NCBI GenBank assembly: GCA_037951105.1
Contig: JBAMJV010012292.1
Location: 22,674-86,673 of the forward strand
Length of the DNA stretch: 64,000 nt
Reading direction: 5' to 3'
From: Echinarachnius parma
Lineage: Eukaryota; Echinodermata; Echinoidea; Clypeasteroida; Echinarachniidae
The translations under genes and the position numbers were made by a program. Numbering within the stretch: the stretch's first letter is position 1; each line of letters starts with the position of its first letter. This document shows, piece by piece, positions 12,470-24,700 of the stretch. A model generated the notes under the pieces. The model was not told the origin of the DNA and ran no database searches. It saw only the letters and a list, made by a program, of their open reading frames with translations.

Positions 12470-13195
12470 CAAAGATTACCCCATCTCTAATCCTCTTACT
12501 ATACATGAGTCTATGTTCGGACTTCGGAGTACAGGCCGGTAACAATTTCAGCATGCATATGTGACCCGTGATTCAGATCAGCTTCGTGTAATATTCATCA
12601 CAAAGAATTACCCATCTCAAATCCTCACTCACGAGTCTATGTGTACGGAAAGGCTCCCTATGCTAGGATCGTACAGGCCGGTAACAATCGCAGCATTTGC
12701 ATGTGATTCAGCTTTGCATGTTATCACAAAGAATTACAGATCTCAAATCCTCACTCACGAGTCTATGTACAGAAAGCTCCCTATGCTAGGAGTGTACAGA
12801 CCGGTAACAATCGCAGCATTTGCATGTGATTCAGCTTTGCATGTGATCACAAAGAATTACACATCTCAAATCCTCACTCACGAGACTATGTACGGAAAGC
12901 TCCCTATGCTAGGAGTGTACAGACCGGTAGCAATCGCAGCATTTGCATGTGATTCAGCTTTGCATATTATCACAAAAAATTCTCAAAAAATCTCAAATCC
13001 ACACTCACGAGAGTCTTGCCGGTAACAATTGCAGCATATGCATATCATCACAAAATCACAAAAATCTCAAATCCTCTCACATGAGTATTTGTACGGAATT
13101 AAGCTCCCTCAAATGGTCTGAAATCCCCTCACAAGTCTATGTACGGATAACTCCCTATTTTACAAGTGTTAATAGGCCAGTATGACAATTGCAGC
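12470..13195. repeat. ~124-bp tandem satellite, about five to six units
   Basis: The phrase CAAAGAATTAC followed by ATCTCAAATCCTCACTCACG recurs with starts at 12601, 12726, 12850 and (changed) 12973, giving periods of 125, 124 and 123. Weaker units are at 12470 and after 13050. Each unit also holds CTCCCTATGCTAGGA, CCGGTAACAATCGCAGCA and CATGTGATTCAGCTTTGCAT. The apparent 154-codon frame (12561-13025) is a product of the repeat and not a gene. Confidence 0.9.
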
Positions 13196-14666
13196 ACACG
13201 ACTACCCAAAAGGTATAATGCCTGCTATAAATCACACACCTTTAGTTTACTAATTAATAGTTGCCTTAAGAATATAAAACTTATATTTCTTTAATTTTGT
13301 ATCTCCACCAAAACAAATAGTTATTAAAATATTTACTTAAAATTACATTTGCATCACAACACAAATACACCTTTGTCTAGTGATGGTATGTCATTGTTAT
13401 CCTCACACAACATAAACAATCACCTGTATAGAGAGAACAAACATTATTCAAAGTTTTTAAACAAATTAAAGGTGAATGACAGTAGTGGGAAACGCCCCAC
13501 CCCCATAAAATGAAATGTACGCTCTTATTACCAAACATGTGAAAGAACATAGTTTTATAATATGGGATTATACAAATTTGGCCAAGAAACCGCCTACTAA
13601 TTGATTGCAAAATTATTAATTGATCGGTTGCGGATTAATATCGCTAACGCGGAATCGCCAAACGCCAAGTGCCAAATGACCACGTGCATTCGCTATACGG
13701 GCTTGTCCCCAGCTTGTCGATATCTCCAGTCCAGCGCGGACAGGTGCGAACGGGAGGTGGATTTATACATTTCACGGGCGGGTATTTGATTTCTTCTGAT
13801 ATTTCTGTATATTTTAACAATGCTTACAGTGTAGGTTCGGATTTTACCACACAAGCCCTAATTAAATACTTATTCAACAATATTGATCAAGATTTTTTCA
13901 GCTACTTTCTCAAAACTGGTATTGGGCTTTAAACGAGGCAGGGAAATTCAAATAAACCTGTCGCCGGATGACCGAGTATTGACATTGACATGAATGCAGG
14001 CCTCTATTCGAATACAAGAAAAACAGCCTCCATCCATAATACATTTTTTCAGCCAATCAGTGCGCTTCTTCACTGAGCAAGGAGACGTTCCATGTACATT
14101 CTTCACTGCAAAACTGCAATTAGTGTAGAATGGTTATTTTGACAGTTAGCTTTCCTTGGTTATGCATCTTTGTTCTTATGTTTCTAGTACGGGTCATCCC
14201 ATTATGCTCATCCTCCTTTGTCACCGTCACCCCATTCCTCCCATTCATGTCTAGCTGCTATTTCTATTCTATTGTTTCCTTCTGGTATTCTGACCACTTG
14301 ACTCTGTCTAGACTCTTTTTAACTTTCTCTACATGTGTGGGATTCCACACATGTCTTCTCTATTGTATCTGGTCATCTTTCCATACCATCATCACTGATC
14401 ATCAAATTCCAACTCCACCCCCATCTCTCTTATTGGTTCTTTTGAATAATAGGGTGAATCCATTTGAGTTATCTATTTTTGTGATTGGTTGTATTGGTTT
14501 CCCCCTTGGTTATAATTGGTTCCTCCCTTCTGTTAATTTGCATATTGTATATTTTGTTATCTCATGTTATTTCTTGTATATTGGGCTGTATGCCTTGAAT
14601 TAAACAGTGCACTACCAGACTTACATCGTGTCAACTCGTCCTTCTGTTCTCCTTTGCGTCCTACAC
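13196..14666. other. Non-coding stretch, nothing recognised
   Basis: AT-rich with GC-richer patches. A 157-codon frame at 14130-14603 is hydrophobic and T-rich, with no family resemblance, splice context or conserved motif, and is best read as chance. Confidence 0.5.
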
Positions 14667-15300
14667 TTAAAGGGGCCCTGCAACCCAAATGCATGTTGAC
14701 CTCTGTTCATCTGTATTAGTGTACACATTCAATATTTGTAAACGGTTTGACCCAAATATGTTTTGTATATTTTTAAACATTTTATCATTTATTTTTCTTC
14801 ATGTTGCTAAGCCCCACCTCCTAAAAAACCCTTCCAGAGCAAATTCTATTGTTGACCTGCAGTGACATCATTTGTCAATCACTGGTCAGCTTGTGATTAG
14901 GCTAATCGCAATAGCATCACACGGTTGAATAGAATACCAACTCACACAACTTCAATTACAATAGCTGTTGCTATGTCAGAAGAAAAGCACTGTCTAAGCT
15001 ATTGCATGGAGGTATGCAGGGCATGCTTTTGTGTGGATGTTCTTTTTGTACTTTCATCTTTTGTTAATCTCATGGTAGCTGACCAGTGATTGACAAATGA
15101 TGTCACTGCAGGTCAACAATAGAATTTGCTCTGGACGGTTTTTTAGGAGGTGGGGCTTAGCAACATGAAGACAAATAAATGTTAAAATGTTTAAAAATAT
15201 ACAAAACATATTTGGGTCAAACCGTTTACAAATATTGAATGTGTACACTAATACAGATGAACAGAGGTCAACTTGCATTTGGGTTGCAGGGCCCCTTTAA
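14667..15300. mobile_element. TTAA-flanked fold-back element (634 bp)
   Basis: Arms of about 220 bp (14671-14890 and 15078-15296) are near-perfect inverted copies that start AGGGGCCCTGCAACCCAAAT. Each is bordered by TTAA (14667-14670, 15297-15300), the target duplication of piggyBac- and Kolobok-type elements. The ~187-bp spacer has no coding content. A non-autonomous TTAA-class element is the simplest reading; the superfamily is inference. Confidence 0.85.
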
Positions 15301-16881
15301 GTTATGTTCCTGTTTGACTGTTTGATCTGCATGCTGCTTTGACTTAGTTTATTTCCAATACTTATTAGTTATAGCTCGTTCTACCCACGCTACCCGTTTA
15401 TTTATCTGCCCCACATTAGTTTGGGACATAGCCAGACTACAAGTGATCACAGCCCATTGCCTCCCCCATATTCGGCGCTTCCGTAGTACTTACGAAAAGC
15501 CTCTACTAACCATCTCAGCAGTTACATGTACGCGTATCATCTCAAATCCCCTCACAAAACTGTCTATACAATATGTCTAAGCCAATTTGCCGGCGCCGGC
15601 GGGCCCCAAATAGTCGGCATCCAAAGTAAATTTTTTTCTCCATGAATTTAAAACTATCACTCGGTTATCAAATCAAATGTATGTTGTCTTTAGATGTAAT
15701 GTATGCTTGCTATCTGTCATGTCTGTTGCCTTTTATTTGATTTCTTTGCACGAAAATATAGGAAACCACATTTGAAATCGGGTACAAAACTGGCAAAGAT
15801 TATTCAGTGGTTGAAAGTTGAAATTAGAAAGTGTGATGGCAAAGATGAACACCACTCTGTTGCTGTCATAACTGGTTCAATTAAATCTGTTACAGCTTGA
15901 CAAAGACTGAAACAAACGCAGATTCAACAAGTTTTAGAATGTCATAGAACTGTAGACGTAGTCTGTACTTTTACTATTTTAATTGGCTGAAAATACAGTA
16001 TTTTCAGTCTTTGTCAAGCTGTAACAGATTTAATTGAACCATGGTCCACTTAGATGGTACAGTTGTGAGTTTCCGCCGAGACTATCGGGCTGGTATGCTC
16101 GCACATTTATGGTGAGTTCTGTGCTGGATTTGTTTGTGGAGTGATTTAATCAGACATTAAATTGAGGTAACTAAATTGTTTAATTAATTATCGTTTGGTC
16201 TTGAATTCATCTGTAATGCATTATACCGAGGACCTCCTGCCTGATTTGCCTCATCAGAAACAAACGCAGATTCAACAAGTTTTAGAATGTCATAGAACTG
16301 TAATAGTCTGTACTTTTACTATTGGCTGAAAATACAGTATTTTGTAGATGTGATCTGTACGAATGTAGAACACATTACAGAATATGTGAAGCGAAGTAAC
16401 TTTCTAAATAACAAATCCACCTTTGCCTAGTGAGAAGACAACCCAAACGATGAATTTCAATCATACTCAACACATTGTAGAATGTATTGAACAACAAAAA
16501 TTTAAAAAAAGAAGCGTCAATCGGACTGCAACAAGCAAGCAGGTATGAACTATTTCATCGTCCACTGCATGCACTGACGCACACACAAACACACGGGACC
16601 ATGCACGATGCACAGTATCGTAGCTTGGACCGAGCGAGAAGGAAAATCATGACTTGCTTACCTTGAAATTAAAGATTAAACACTATGGTTTCCAGCTAGG
16701 TTTTCTTTATAACAACGAAGTAGGATTATTTTACCGAAATTAGTAATAAGAATTGCAGAGCAACACTTCGTAGACGAAAGGGATCTCAATGTATGAAGTT
16801 TTTTTTTAATGCACACAAGTAAATGTAACTATCTCAGCTTCCCCACGTGGGGAGTTCCCCACGACCGCAAATACCCCTTAT
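15301..16881. repeat. Small inverted and direct repeats, no gene
   Basis: The words GGTTCAATTAAATCTGTTAC, AGCTTGACAAAGACTGAAA (15870-15912) return inverted at 16000-16042. The 15909-15985 block (AACAAACGCAGATTCAACAA, GAATGTCATAGAACTGTA) returns in direct orientation at 16256-16343. This fits a small rearranged element. The rest is AT-rich and unassigned. Confidence 0.65.
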
Positions 16882-16945
16882 ACCTAACCCTAACCCTAAC
16901 CCTAACCCTAACCCTAACCCTAACCCTAACCCTAACCCTAACCCT
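16882..16945. repeat. Interstitial telomere-type repeat (CCCTAA)n, ~10 units
   Basis: About ten perfect tandem CCCTAA units, the complement of TTAGGG, lie inside the chromosome 130 bp before the 3.2-kb ACTGG element. CTCTCCTAACCCTAACCCTA at 5846-5865 is a two-unit scrap of the same kind. Confidence 0.95.
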
Positions 16946-17863
16946 TTTCCAACAAACAGTCAATTATAAGGGACAATCTGTCAATTATATGAGCCATCAG
17001 TTACTTATAAGAAACAATCTGTCAGTTATTAGAACCATCGGTCACTTATGAGGAACAATCTGTCAGTTACAACCCAGGTCGAAAAAACAGTTGAAACCAG
17101 TTAAAACCAGTTGGAAAATCAACTGGTTTTAACTGGTTTTAACTGGGATCACAAGGTACCAGTTAAAACCAGTTAAAGCCAGTTAAGATATATTGATAGC
17201 CTTAAAATACCAGTTAAAACCAGTAGAAATACCAGTTGAAACCACTTGAAAATTACCAGTCAAACCCAGTTTGTCCTATTGGTACCCGTGTACCGGTTTA
17301 TTCCAGTAAAACCTAGTTGTCATTACTGGAATACCATATGCCATGCAAGTTTAATACCAGTTAAAACCAGTAAGAAGACCAGTTGAAACCACTTCAAAAT
17401 TACCAGTTCAAACCAGTTAGTCTAATTGGAACTTGTGTACTAGTTTATTCCAGTAAAACCTAGTTGTCATTACTGGAATACGATATTTCATACAAGTTTA
17501 ATACCAGTTAAAACCATTAAGAAGACCAGTTGAAGCCAACTATAGGTGTGGTGTTCTTACTGGTTTTAACTGGTATTAAACTTGCATGAAATATCGTATT
17601 CCAGTAATGACAACTAGGTTTTACTGGAATAAACTAGTACACAAGTTCCAATAAGACTAACTGGTTTCAACTGGTAATTTCGAAGTGGTTTCAACTGGTC
17701 TTCTTAATGGTTTTAACTGGTATTAAACTTGCATGACATATGGTATTCCAGTAATGACAACTAGGCGTACCAGTTAGTCGAATTGGAACTTGTGTACTAG
17801 TTTATTCCAGAAGTACCTAGTTGTCATTACTGGAATATCATGTAACCATGCATGGACCCTACT

Positions 17864-18155
17864 GCCATGGGATCGTGGATAAGCTAAATGTAGCATCCTT
17901 TATTCTGTGTGATTGTGTTTGGTGCTTCAAAAATGTATCATTCATATAAAATATCCTATTAAAAAAAATGGTGTCAGCAACTGGTACACTTAGTTACATC
18001 ATGAAAGTAGGGTCCATGATATAACTAAGTGTATCAGTTGCTGACACCTGTTTTTTAATATGATATTTGATATGAATTATATATTTTTGAAGCACCAAGC
18101 TAATAACACATAATAAAGGATGCTACATTCAACTTGTCCATGATTACCCATGGAA
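17864..18155. repeat. Inverted repeat nested in the 3.2-kb element
   Basis: CATGGACCCTACT...TAGCATCCTTTATT...GGTGCTTCAAAAATG...GGTGTCAGCAACTG reads inward from 17866. Its inverted counterpart (CAGTTGCTGACACC...AAGCACC...AAAGGATGCTA...CCATGG) runs to about 18152, centred near 18005. Arms are about 130 bp with indels. Confidence 0.75.
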
Positions 18156-18940
18156 AACGAACATTCCTCCAACCACTTTTGATGTAGGACTAATAATTTA
18201 TCGACTACCTGATGCACAATGTGTAAATTATACTGCATGTACTGGTATACATGTATAGCATTATGCCTATGCGCATGCATTTGCAAGGGTTCTGAATAAC
18301 AGCTGTGCAAACAAACAGGGTCCACTGACCACTGCACTGACTTCCTTATATGGGAGTCCTTTGTTCCCTTATCAGTTCCCGCCCATCCGTCCGCGCTCTG
18401 TGTGTGTGTGTGTGTGTGTGTGCAACCATGCATACCAGCATACCATGCATGCACAGTGCACGTGCAGTGCACTCTATATACACTGCACTGCAAACGTACA
18501 AGCATAGATACAGCTCTATGACCAAAGGGACTACCACACACAAAGTACTAGTGGCCATTGCATGTTGCACTGCTAAACCAAGAAACACTGTCTTTTATAC
18601 TAGCTCTCTTCTTTATAAGACATGTAGTAATTGTACATAATCGTGCTCTAGCTATATATATTATATGGATGTTATTTAACTGTTGCTTCCTTGTCTTGTT
18701 TAGCACTGATCATTTAATTCTAGTACTACACTTCCAAGCATTAATTGTTGTGGTCTTCAATGCGCATGATATGTATGCATCACTTTCACAGTACTTCAGG
18801 CCAAGGAGATTGTTTCTTTATGGCATCTTCGCCATTATGTTCGCTGTTACAACGTGCTCGCTGATCATGGATAATGGATGGATCAACATATTATCAGCCA
18901 GCAATATAGCTCTTGCTTTCTCGCGTCTTTTTGGAATTCA

Positions 18941-19317
18941 AACTAATTTGACTCTTTAAAACACCCGACAGGAGTAAATCAATTTGACAGCATGCAGTCT
19001 GATTTATTAAACACTGTTTGAAATTATATCATAATATTAATAAGGCTATTGTTTGATCTTCTTGTCCATCATCCCTTTGTAAACGAATGCCCAAACTTAT
19101 GTCTTTTTTGTTGACAATACCAATAACTATTTTAAAAATAGTATTATTAACAAACAGACATAAGTGTGGACATTCTTTTACAAAGGGATGATGGACACGA
19201 TGATCAGACAAGCCTTATTAATATTATGATGAAATTTCAAACAGTGTTAAATAAATCAGACTGCATGCTGTCAAATTGATGTACTCCTGTCGGGTGTTTT
19301 AAAGAGCCAAATTAGTT
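18941..19317. mobile_element. Fold-back element (~375 bp) nested in the 3.2-kb element
   Basis: AACTAATTTGACTCTTTAAA followed by ACACCCGACAGGAGTA begins at 18941 and returns inverted, ending at 19317. Arms of ~185 bp meet near 19130 with almost no spacer. The frame at 19029-19211 is a shadow of the palindrome. Confidence 0.8.
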
Positions 19318-20275
19318 AAATAGACTGTTATAATCTATTTTAAAGAGATGTGAATTACCTTGAATGAAATGAGTAAATTGAAACACATACATGCAACAAC
19401 TAACGAACAATAGTCCTACATACTTAATTCCCATAATATTCACAATTGCGACACCGGTAAATCTACTGGGTTTTTTAATCATGTTTTACTGTGTTCCTGC
19501 AGGTTTCTTGCTGGTTTTCAACTGGTCATTACTGGGTTCTGCTGGTCTCTTCTAGTTCTTACTGGATTCTTACTGGGCGTATTCTGGTCAGTCTTACTGG
19601 TTTGAGTGGATTCTAACTGGTAACTATTACTTGTTGCTTACTGGTCAGTCGTACTGGTTCTTACTGGATTCTTACTGGTATATATAACTGGGCTCTTACT
19701 GGTCAGTCTTACTGGTCAGTCTTACTGGTTCTTACTGGATTATTACTGGTTATTACTGGATTCTTACTGGTTCTTACTGGATTCTTACTGGTTCTTACTG
19801 GATTCGTACTGGTATCTATCACTGGTTTCTTACTGGGCTCTTATGGGTCAATCTTACTGGTTTCTTATTGGTTCTTACTGGATTCTTACTGGGCTCTTAC
19901 TGGTCAGTCTTACTGGTTCTTACTGGATTCTTACTGGCTTCTTACTGGTTCGTACTGGATTCTTACTGGTTCTTACTGGATTCTTACTGGGCTCTTATTG
20001 GTCAATCTTACTGGTTTCTTATTGGTTCTTACTGGATTCTTACTGGTATCTATTACTGGTTTCTTACTGGGCTCTTACTGGTCAATCTTACTGGTTTCTT
20101 ACTGGTTCTTACTGGATTGTACTGGTATATATTACTGGATTCTTTACTGGTTCCAGTTGATTCCAGTGTACCAATTTCCATATTGAAACCAGTTGGCCAA
20201 CTGGTATATCAACTGGTACCAGTTCCAACTGGTACCAGTTGGCAACTGGTTTCCAACTGTTTTTTCGACCTGGGT

Positions 20276-21223
20276 AGGAATGAAATGAAACTTTGCCTCA
20301 ATCAACCTGAGCAATGTACCCTCTACCACACTGAATTACAACCTGTCCTCTAAATTACTTTCACAGAGTTTTCAACTTAAAAATTATTTATAAAAAATCT
20401 CATTTCTTCTGGTCCCATACGTAACGCCATACATTTTATTCAATACAATATTATTGCAAAGGTCAAAGGTCACCATCTTTACCAAGGTTATTCTTCTTAT
20501 AGATACCAGTAATGGAGATGGTAAAAGAATAAAATCAAAGTCCCTCTACATTATTTTTTTTGGGGTGAAAGTCTCTGAAATGTCCCATACGTAACATGCG
20601 CGTTATCTTGGACTTGCCCGTATACAAAACTCTCACAGGATTCCAAAGTTATGCATAGTGCATACTGGAAGAGTTTTTGAGCCTTCGCCCTTTCCCCTTT
20701 AACTTTCCATCTAGCGCCTGATATGCAGGGCAGCTAGCTCACCACAACATCTGGAACACATTTATAAAGAAATAAAGAAATTTAAAAAACATATTAGATA
20801 ATCATGAATAGACAAATTGGTGTACACTGTACACAGGCCAGTAGAGCAAATCCAGGCATACCTTTTGTACAGGAGAAATATAATGTTGGGCTTTTAATTA
20901 TTTGTTCCTGAGCTGCTTTGAGTTTGAGCTGTGCAAATTATTGCAATTGTATTCGACCGAGTCAAACTTCAAAGTCAAACATGTCATCTTCACGAACCAT
21001 CTTCACGAACAAGCATCAATTCTTAACATAAAATACATCAATATCATCAATCTGATCATCACAATGCAACATCGACAAAACAGACATTATGTTCCACCAT
21101 CACTGACCGTTTCAAACAGTGTCAATCAAAGGAAAATTAGTTTTAAAAGTTGCGTATCGGAAATCAGACACGTCAGAAACTAGTTAAAAATCCCAAAATA
21201 ATGGGACGCTATTGAAGCTTCTA
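20276..21223. other. Non-coding stretch, nothing recognised
   Basis: AT-rich, without convincing frames or inverted repeats. The word CCCATACGTAAC occurs twice (20415, 20584), perhaps a short diverged repeat. Confidence 0.4.
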
Positions 21224-21565
21224 TCACATTTTCAAGTGTGAATAATTACCGAGGGCAGGTGGAGGCTTGGAGCTCGAATAAATCGGCCAATTTCGCATTC
21301 CATAATCGAATTTCTGAACTTCAGCCGTGGGCAATGTAGACAGCTCCGTAGTCCGGCTAATGTATTTTCCTGTTGGAAAAACTATTCCAATATTTGACAG
21401 AAGAATAGCACTTACAACGCCGCTAATCACAAATAATATCACACTGAACGCGCTTGAACTTATATGAATTGTCACAAAGGCATCTCTTTGTACGGATTTT
21501 TCACACGTTTCCATGGTGTTAGTCTGTATTTTGACATTTAGATAGATTTTATCAGTCACTTCCAC
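21224..21565 (-). CDS. Candidate first exon of a small membrane protein, divergent from DDX51
   Basis: A 113-codon frame on - starts 180 bp from the DDX51 ATG and points away from it. It has one strong membrane span (AFSVILFVISGVVSAILLSN, about residues 39-58), a polar N-terminus and a Pro/Ser-rich tail (SSSKPPPALGN). A splice donor with consensus GTAATT lies at 21249-21248, just before the tail, so the gene may continue by splicing towards lower coordinates. Support comes from position at a CCAAT- and YY1-like promoter, Met start and sensible composition. I do not recognise the family. In vertebrates DDX51 is head-to-head with NOC4L, but this frame does not resemble that protein. It could be a chance frame. 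Confidence 0.45.
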   Translation of the reverse strand: MEVTDKIYLNVKIQTNTMETCEKSVQRDAFVTIHISSSAFSVILFVISGVVSAILLSNIGIVFPTGKYISRTTELSTLPTAEVQKFDYGMRNWPIYSSSKPPPALGNYSHLKM

Positions 21566-21744
21566 TGTCAGCTGTCTTTAGATTACGCAATCTTCGCTGA
21601 GCTGTCAAACATAGATTTGGCAGTCTGGGATTGGTCGAAAAGTCGTGAGGTCACAATCCAAAATGGCTGCGCCCATGAGGACAATTTTACTCTTCATCTA
21701 GAATTTATTTACCGTGTGCTGAGTTACTTACCTTCGCCTTCAAC
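21566..21744. promoter_or_regulatory. Likely bidirectional promoter between DDX51 and the divergent frame
   Basis: The 180-bp gap is GC-richer than its surroundings. It contains ATTGG (inverted CCAAT box, 21630-21634), GTGAGGTCAC (21645-21654) and AAAATGGCTGC (21660-21670), which resembles a YY1 site as found at the start of many animal housekeeping genes. There is no TATA box. Transcription starts are inferred, not seen. Confidence 0.55.
21663..21701 (+). promoter_or_regulatory. Upstream ORF in the DDX51 leader (12 codons)
   Basis: ATGGCTGCGCCCATG... ends at TAG 21699-21701, 43 bases before the DDX51 start codon. If the transcript begins at or before the YY1-like motif, this short frame would be translated first and could damp DDX51 output. 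It overlaps the YY1-like motif, so it may be outside the mRNA. Confidence 0.35.
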
Positions 21745-24700
21745 ATGGCTCTCTTTACGATTAACAGGTAATTAGTAATTACATAAAAACGTTGTATGTG
21801 TTTTAAAAGGCAAAATCTACTTTCTTATACTGAAACTGATAATGTGAAGTTAAACTGATACAACACGTGTGGATTGTGTAGTCCCATCCATTAGAAATCA
21901 TGTGTTGCAGTTTGCATAGCGCTTAATATTGCATAAAATTTAACTATGATCAGCTCTGTGCGTAGCACAGAGCTGTGAATTACTGACGATCGAAATGGTG
22001 TAGCGTTTTTGCGATGAGGTGTTTTTATCACCTTTAATTATAATTTTGTTGTATTTGGTTAACCTTTTCTAGAGAACAAAAGTGCGTTTTATCTGCGCGC
22101 TACATAGAAATTATATGAAAAGAATAATAACTTACCTCAAATTGATGATTAATCCCAAACGGCTTCGCACAAATATTCGAAATTGTCCTGTCGCCTCCAA
22201 AGTCATCGGCAATGCATGCTGGGATATATAGGCGAGGTTTTATTCCGGTTCCGCGCGTAAGTGGCGATCGGTTGACTAATACATATAAGCCAGGCCACTG
22301 TACTCAATGTTAACCTAACCGCCTGGCATATACATCGCTCGAAATCTTGCAGGAACATGTTTGTAGATGGGCGATGAGGTGTTTTATCCTCTTTAAGCAG
22401 ATTTTTTTTTTATTTTGTTTACTTGTACTGCACCCTAAAATACCTATGTACGACGGCGCTACACAAAATTGCTATAAAAAGAATGATAACTTACCTCAAA
22501 TTGATTATTTATGTCGATCGTCCTTGTTAGAATCCGGCTTTTTTTTTTCGATCCGTCGGCATCGCACAGCGGGATTCTAACAAGGACAATCGACATAAAT
22601 AATCAATTTGAGGTAGGTTATCATTGTTTTTATAGCAATTTTGTGTAGCGCCGTCGTACATAGGTATTTTAGGGTGCAGTACAAGTAAACAAAATTTTTT
22701 AAAAATCTGCTTAAAGAGGATAAAACACCTCATCGCCCATCTACAAACATGTTCCTGCAAGATTTCGAGCGATGTATATGCCAGGCGGTTAGGTTAACAT
22801 TGAGTACATCTTGGCTCGTACGCCAAAGTTTGACCTGCGACCTCACGCATGCGCACTGTGGACACAAATTCGGATTCCATTTTGGAATTTTTGCTTCTTA
22901 CCACAATCTGGACGATAAAAACCTAATTTTGTGAATAAATACACCGAATGGAGTCTCATGTATCAAGACAGTGGACCATTGATGTCCATGGATAACATCC
23001 GTCGTAAGTATAAAACCAGATATAAATTGTATATTATCTTATATACTATTTTTACCAATAATTGTTACGAGCGATACACCTAACACACACTTCAATATGC
23101 CAGGCTCTGTGCTACGCACAGAGCCTGGTTAGGTTACATAAAATTGAGCTTGAATGATTTGTTATTTTGTTGTCTCGTTTGTTTGTTTTGTATTTTGTAT
23201 TTTAAAGTTGTATACTTTTATTCAATCATTAAGATGTCAAAAGTATTCATGGTATTCTGCTGTTCAATTATTGAGAACCAAATAATAATGAAAATGAAAT
23301 ATAATTATAAATTATTTTATTAATGTGTTGATGAATTCTATTTTCTTTTATTAATTTAAAATAATCATGTCTTCATGCTCATGATTTGTAAATGAGCTTA
23401 AGTTATATTGAATTATTATTAGAATACTTTCTGAATAGATTCATTGAAATTTGAAGTAAGTTTGAACTTTACTGAGAATCATTAACTATTATGATCATGT
23501 AATGCTTTGACTAGTTTGAGTTTTTTTAGATGCTGCTGATATCGATCTTACTTTGGCCTGGCCTTGGCTAAGTTGGCTTAGTTTGGGAACTAAACTGGTT
23601 CCCAAATACTAGTAATAGTATGATTATAGGCCAGTTAATATCCTGATAGGGAAGGGATCATGTGTTTGATGTAAACAAATATATATTATTAATATGGAAA
23701 ACTTCCCCTGAAATTGTATTTGAAATAAAATTAGTACTTAGCCTTTAATAGGCTAAGACAAAGAAATTGTAGTCAAGATTTCTGTTTCAAGGCAACAACA
23801 AAAAGAACAAATAAGGAAAGGTTGTCCGTGATTTTCATTATAAGCGCTAATAAGACTCATTAAATAGCACATAGTGCAATGCATCTAGCAATTTTTAGTG
23901 AAGTAGTTTGTGAGAATTGGTACAAATGAATATTATGTCTTTGAACTGTTTTCTTCAACAGATATATGGGAGAGCCTTTGGGGGAGACTGAGCAGAAGAA
24001 CAGTGCACAAACCATCCTTGAAAAGCTGAATGCAAAGGCGAGGGAAAGAGAGAAACGGCTGCAAACACCACCAAGTAAGCAGAAGCAGAAGAACCAAGCG
24101 CAAGCAGAGCTGAAGAAAACTGCAGATTCCCCGAAAATAGCTCGGAAGGATGATGATTCCCTGAAAAAATCCACATCGCAGAAGAAACTGAAAGGAAGCA
24201 AAGAACGACTGAAGGGAACTGTAGATTCGGGACTTGGTGATGTTGATGCGTCTTCTTCATCTCCTTCAATCAAGAAGAAGAAAGGAAGAAAGGATGTCCT
24301 CGGGAGAACCTCTGATGTCGAGGGCGATGCTTCTTCTTCGTCGTCGCCATCTGTCGGGAATAAGAAATTAGCAAAGAGGACAGAAGATGGCATTGTTAGC
24401 CCAAACCAGAAACCTGAGACAAAAGAAGAGGAGATTGTGAAAGGGAAGAAGCAGAAGAGGACTAAACCTAGTCAAAAAGTTTCTGAGGGAGTCTCAGAAG
24501 AGAGCATTGGGAAAAGGGACTCAAGTGTTGCAGTTGCAATAACTCCATCCAGTAAGTCACCCAAGAAGAAACTGAAGCGAGCAAAGGAGGAAAGCAAAAT
24601 CACAGATAGTCCAGCTGAACTTAAAATCAGGACGAGCCGATTGAATGAAGAAGAAGGCGAAGAACAGGAGACACTTGGCAATGTCACAAAAAAGGACATA

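Larger units (their letters stand above)
17072..20275. mobile_element. 3.2-kb element with TIRs and subterminal CCAGT/ACTGG arrays
   Basis: ACCCAGGTCGAAAAAACAG at the left edge is matched inverted at the right edge (CTGTTTTTTCGACCTGGGT, ending 20275). Inside each end is a long, oriented array: CCAGTTAAAACCAGT-type units at 17085-17840 and TTCTTACTGGA-type units of ~10-11 bp at 19500-20250. The motifs face each other, so the CCAGT sequence points inward from both ends. The centre holds two further inverted repeats and no recognisable transposase. No clear target duplication was found at the edges. Subterminal motif arrays are usual binding sites for transposases of several DNA-transposon superfamilies, so a non-autonomous DNA transposon is likely. 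Long frames at 19843-20353 are translations of the array and not genes. Confidence 0.75.

Noticed and set aside
12561..13025. 154-codon frame with repeats
   Set aside because: It coincides with the ~124-bp satellite, whose units keep the frame open by chance.
14130..14603. 157-codon hydrophobic frame
   Set aside because: T-rich composition produces Phe/Leu-rich protein; there is no family motif, splice support or regular membrane pattern.
19843..20353. Overlapping frames of 105, 161 and 62 codons rich in LTGFLLGSYW
   Set aside because: They are translations of the TTCTTACTGG array; several frames are open at once and no conserved domain is present.
22347..22760. Two nearly identical 77-codon frames on opposite strands
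   Set aside because: They are the two arms of the fold-back at 22301-22806.
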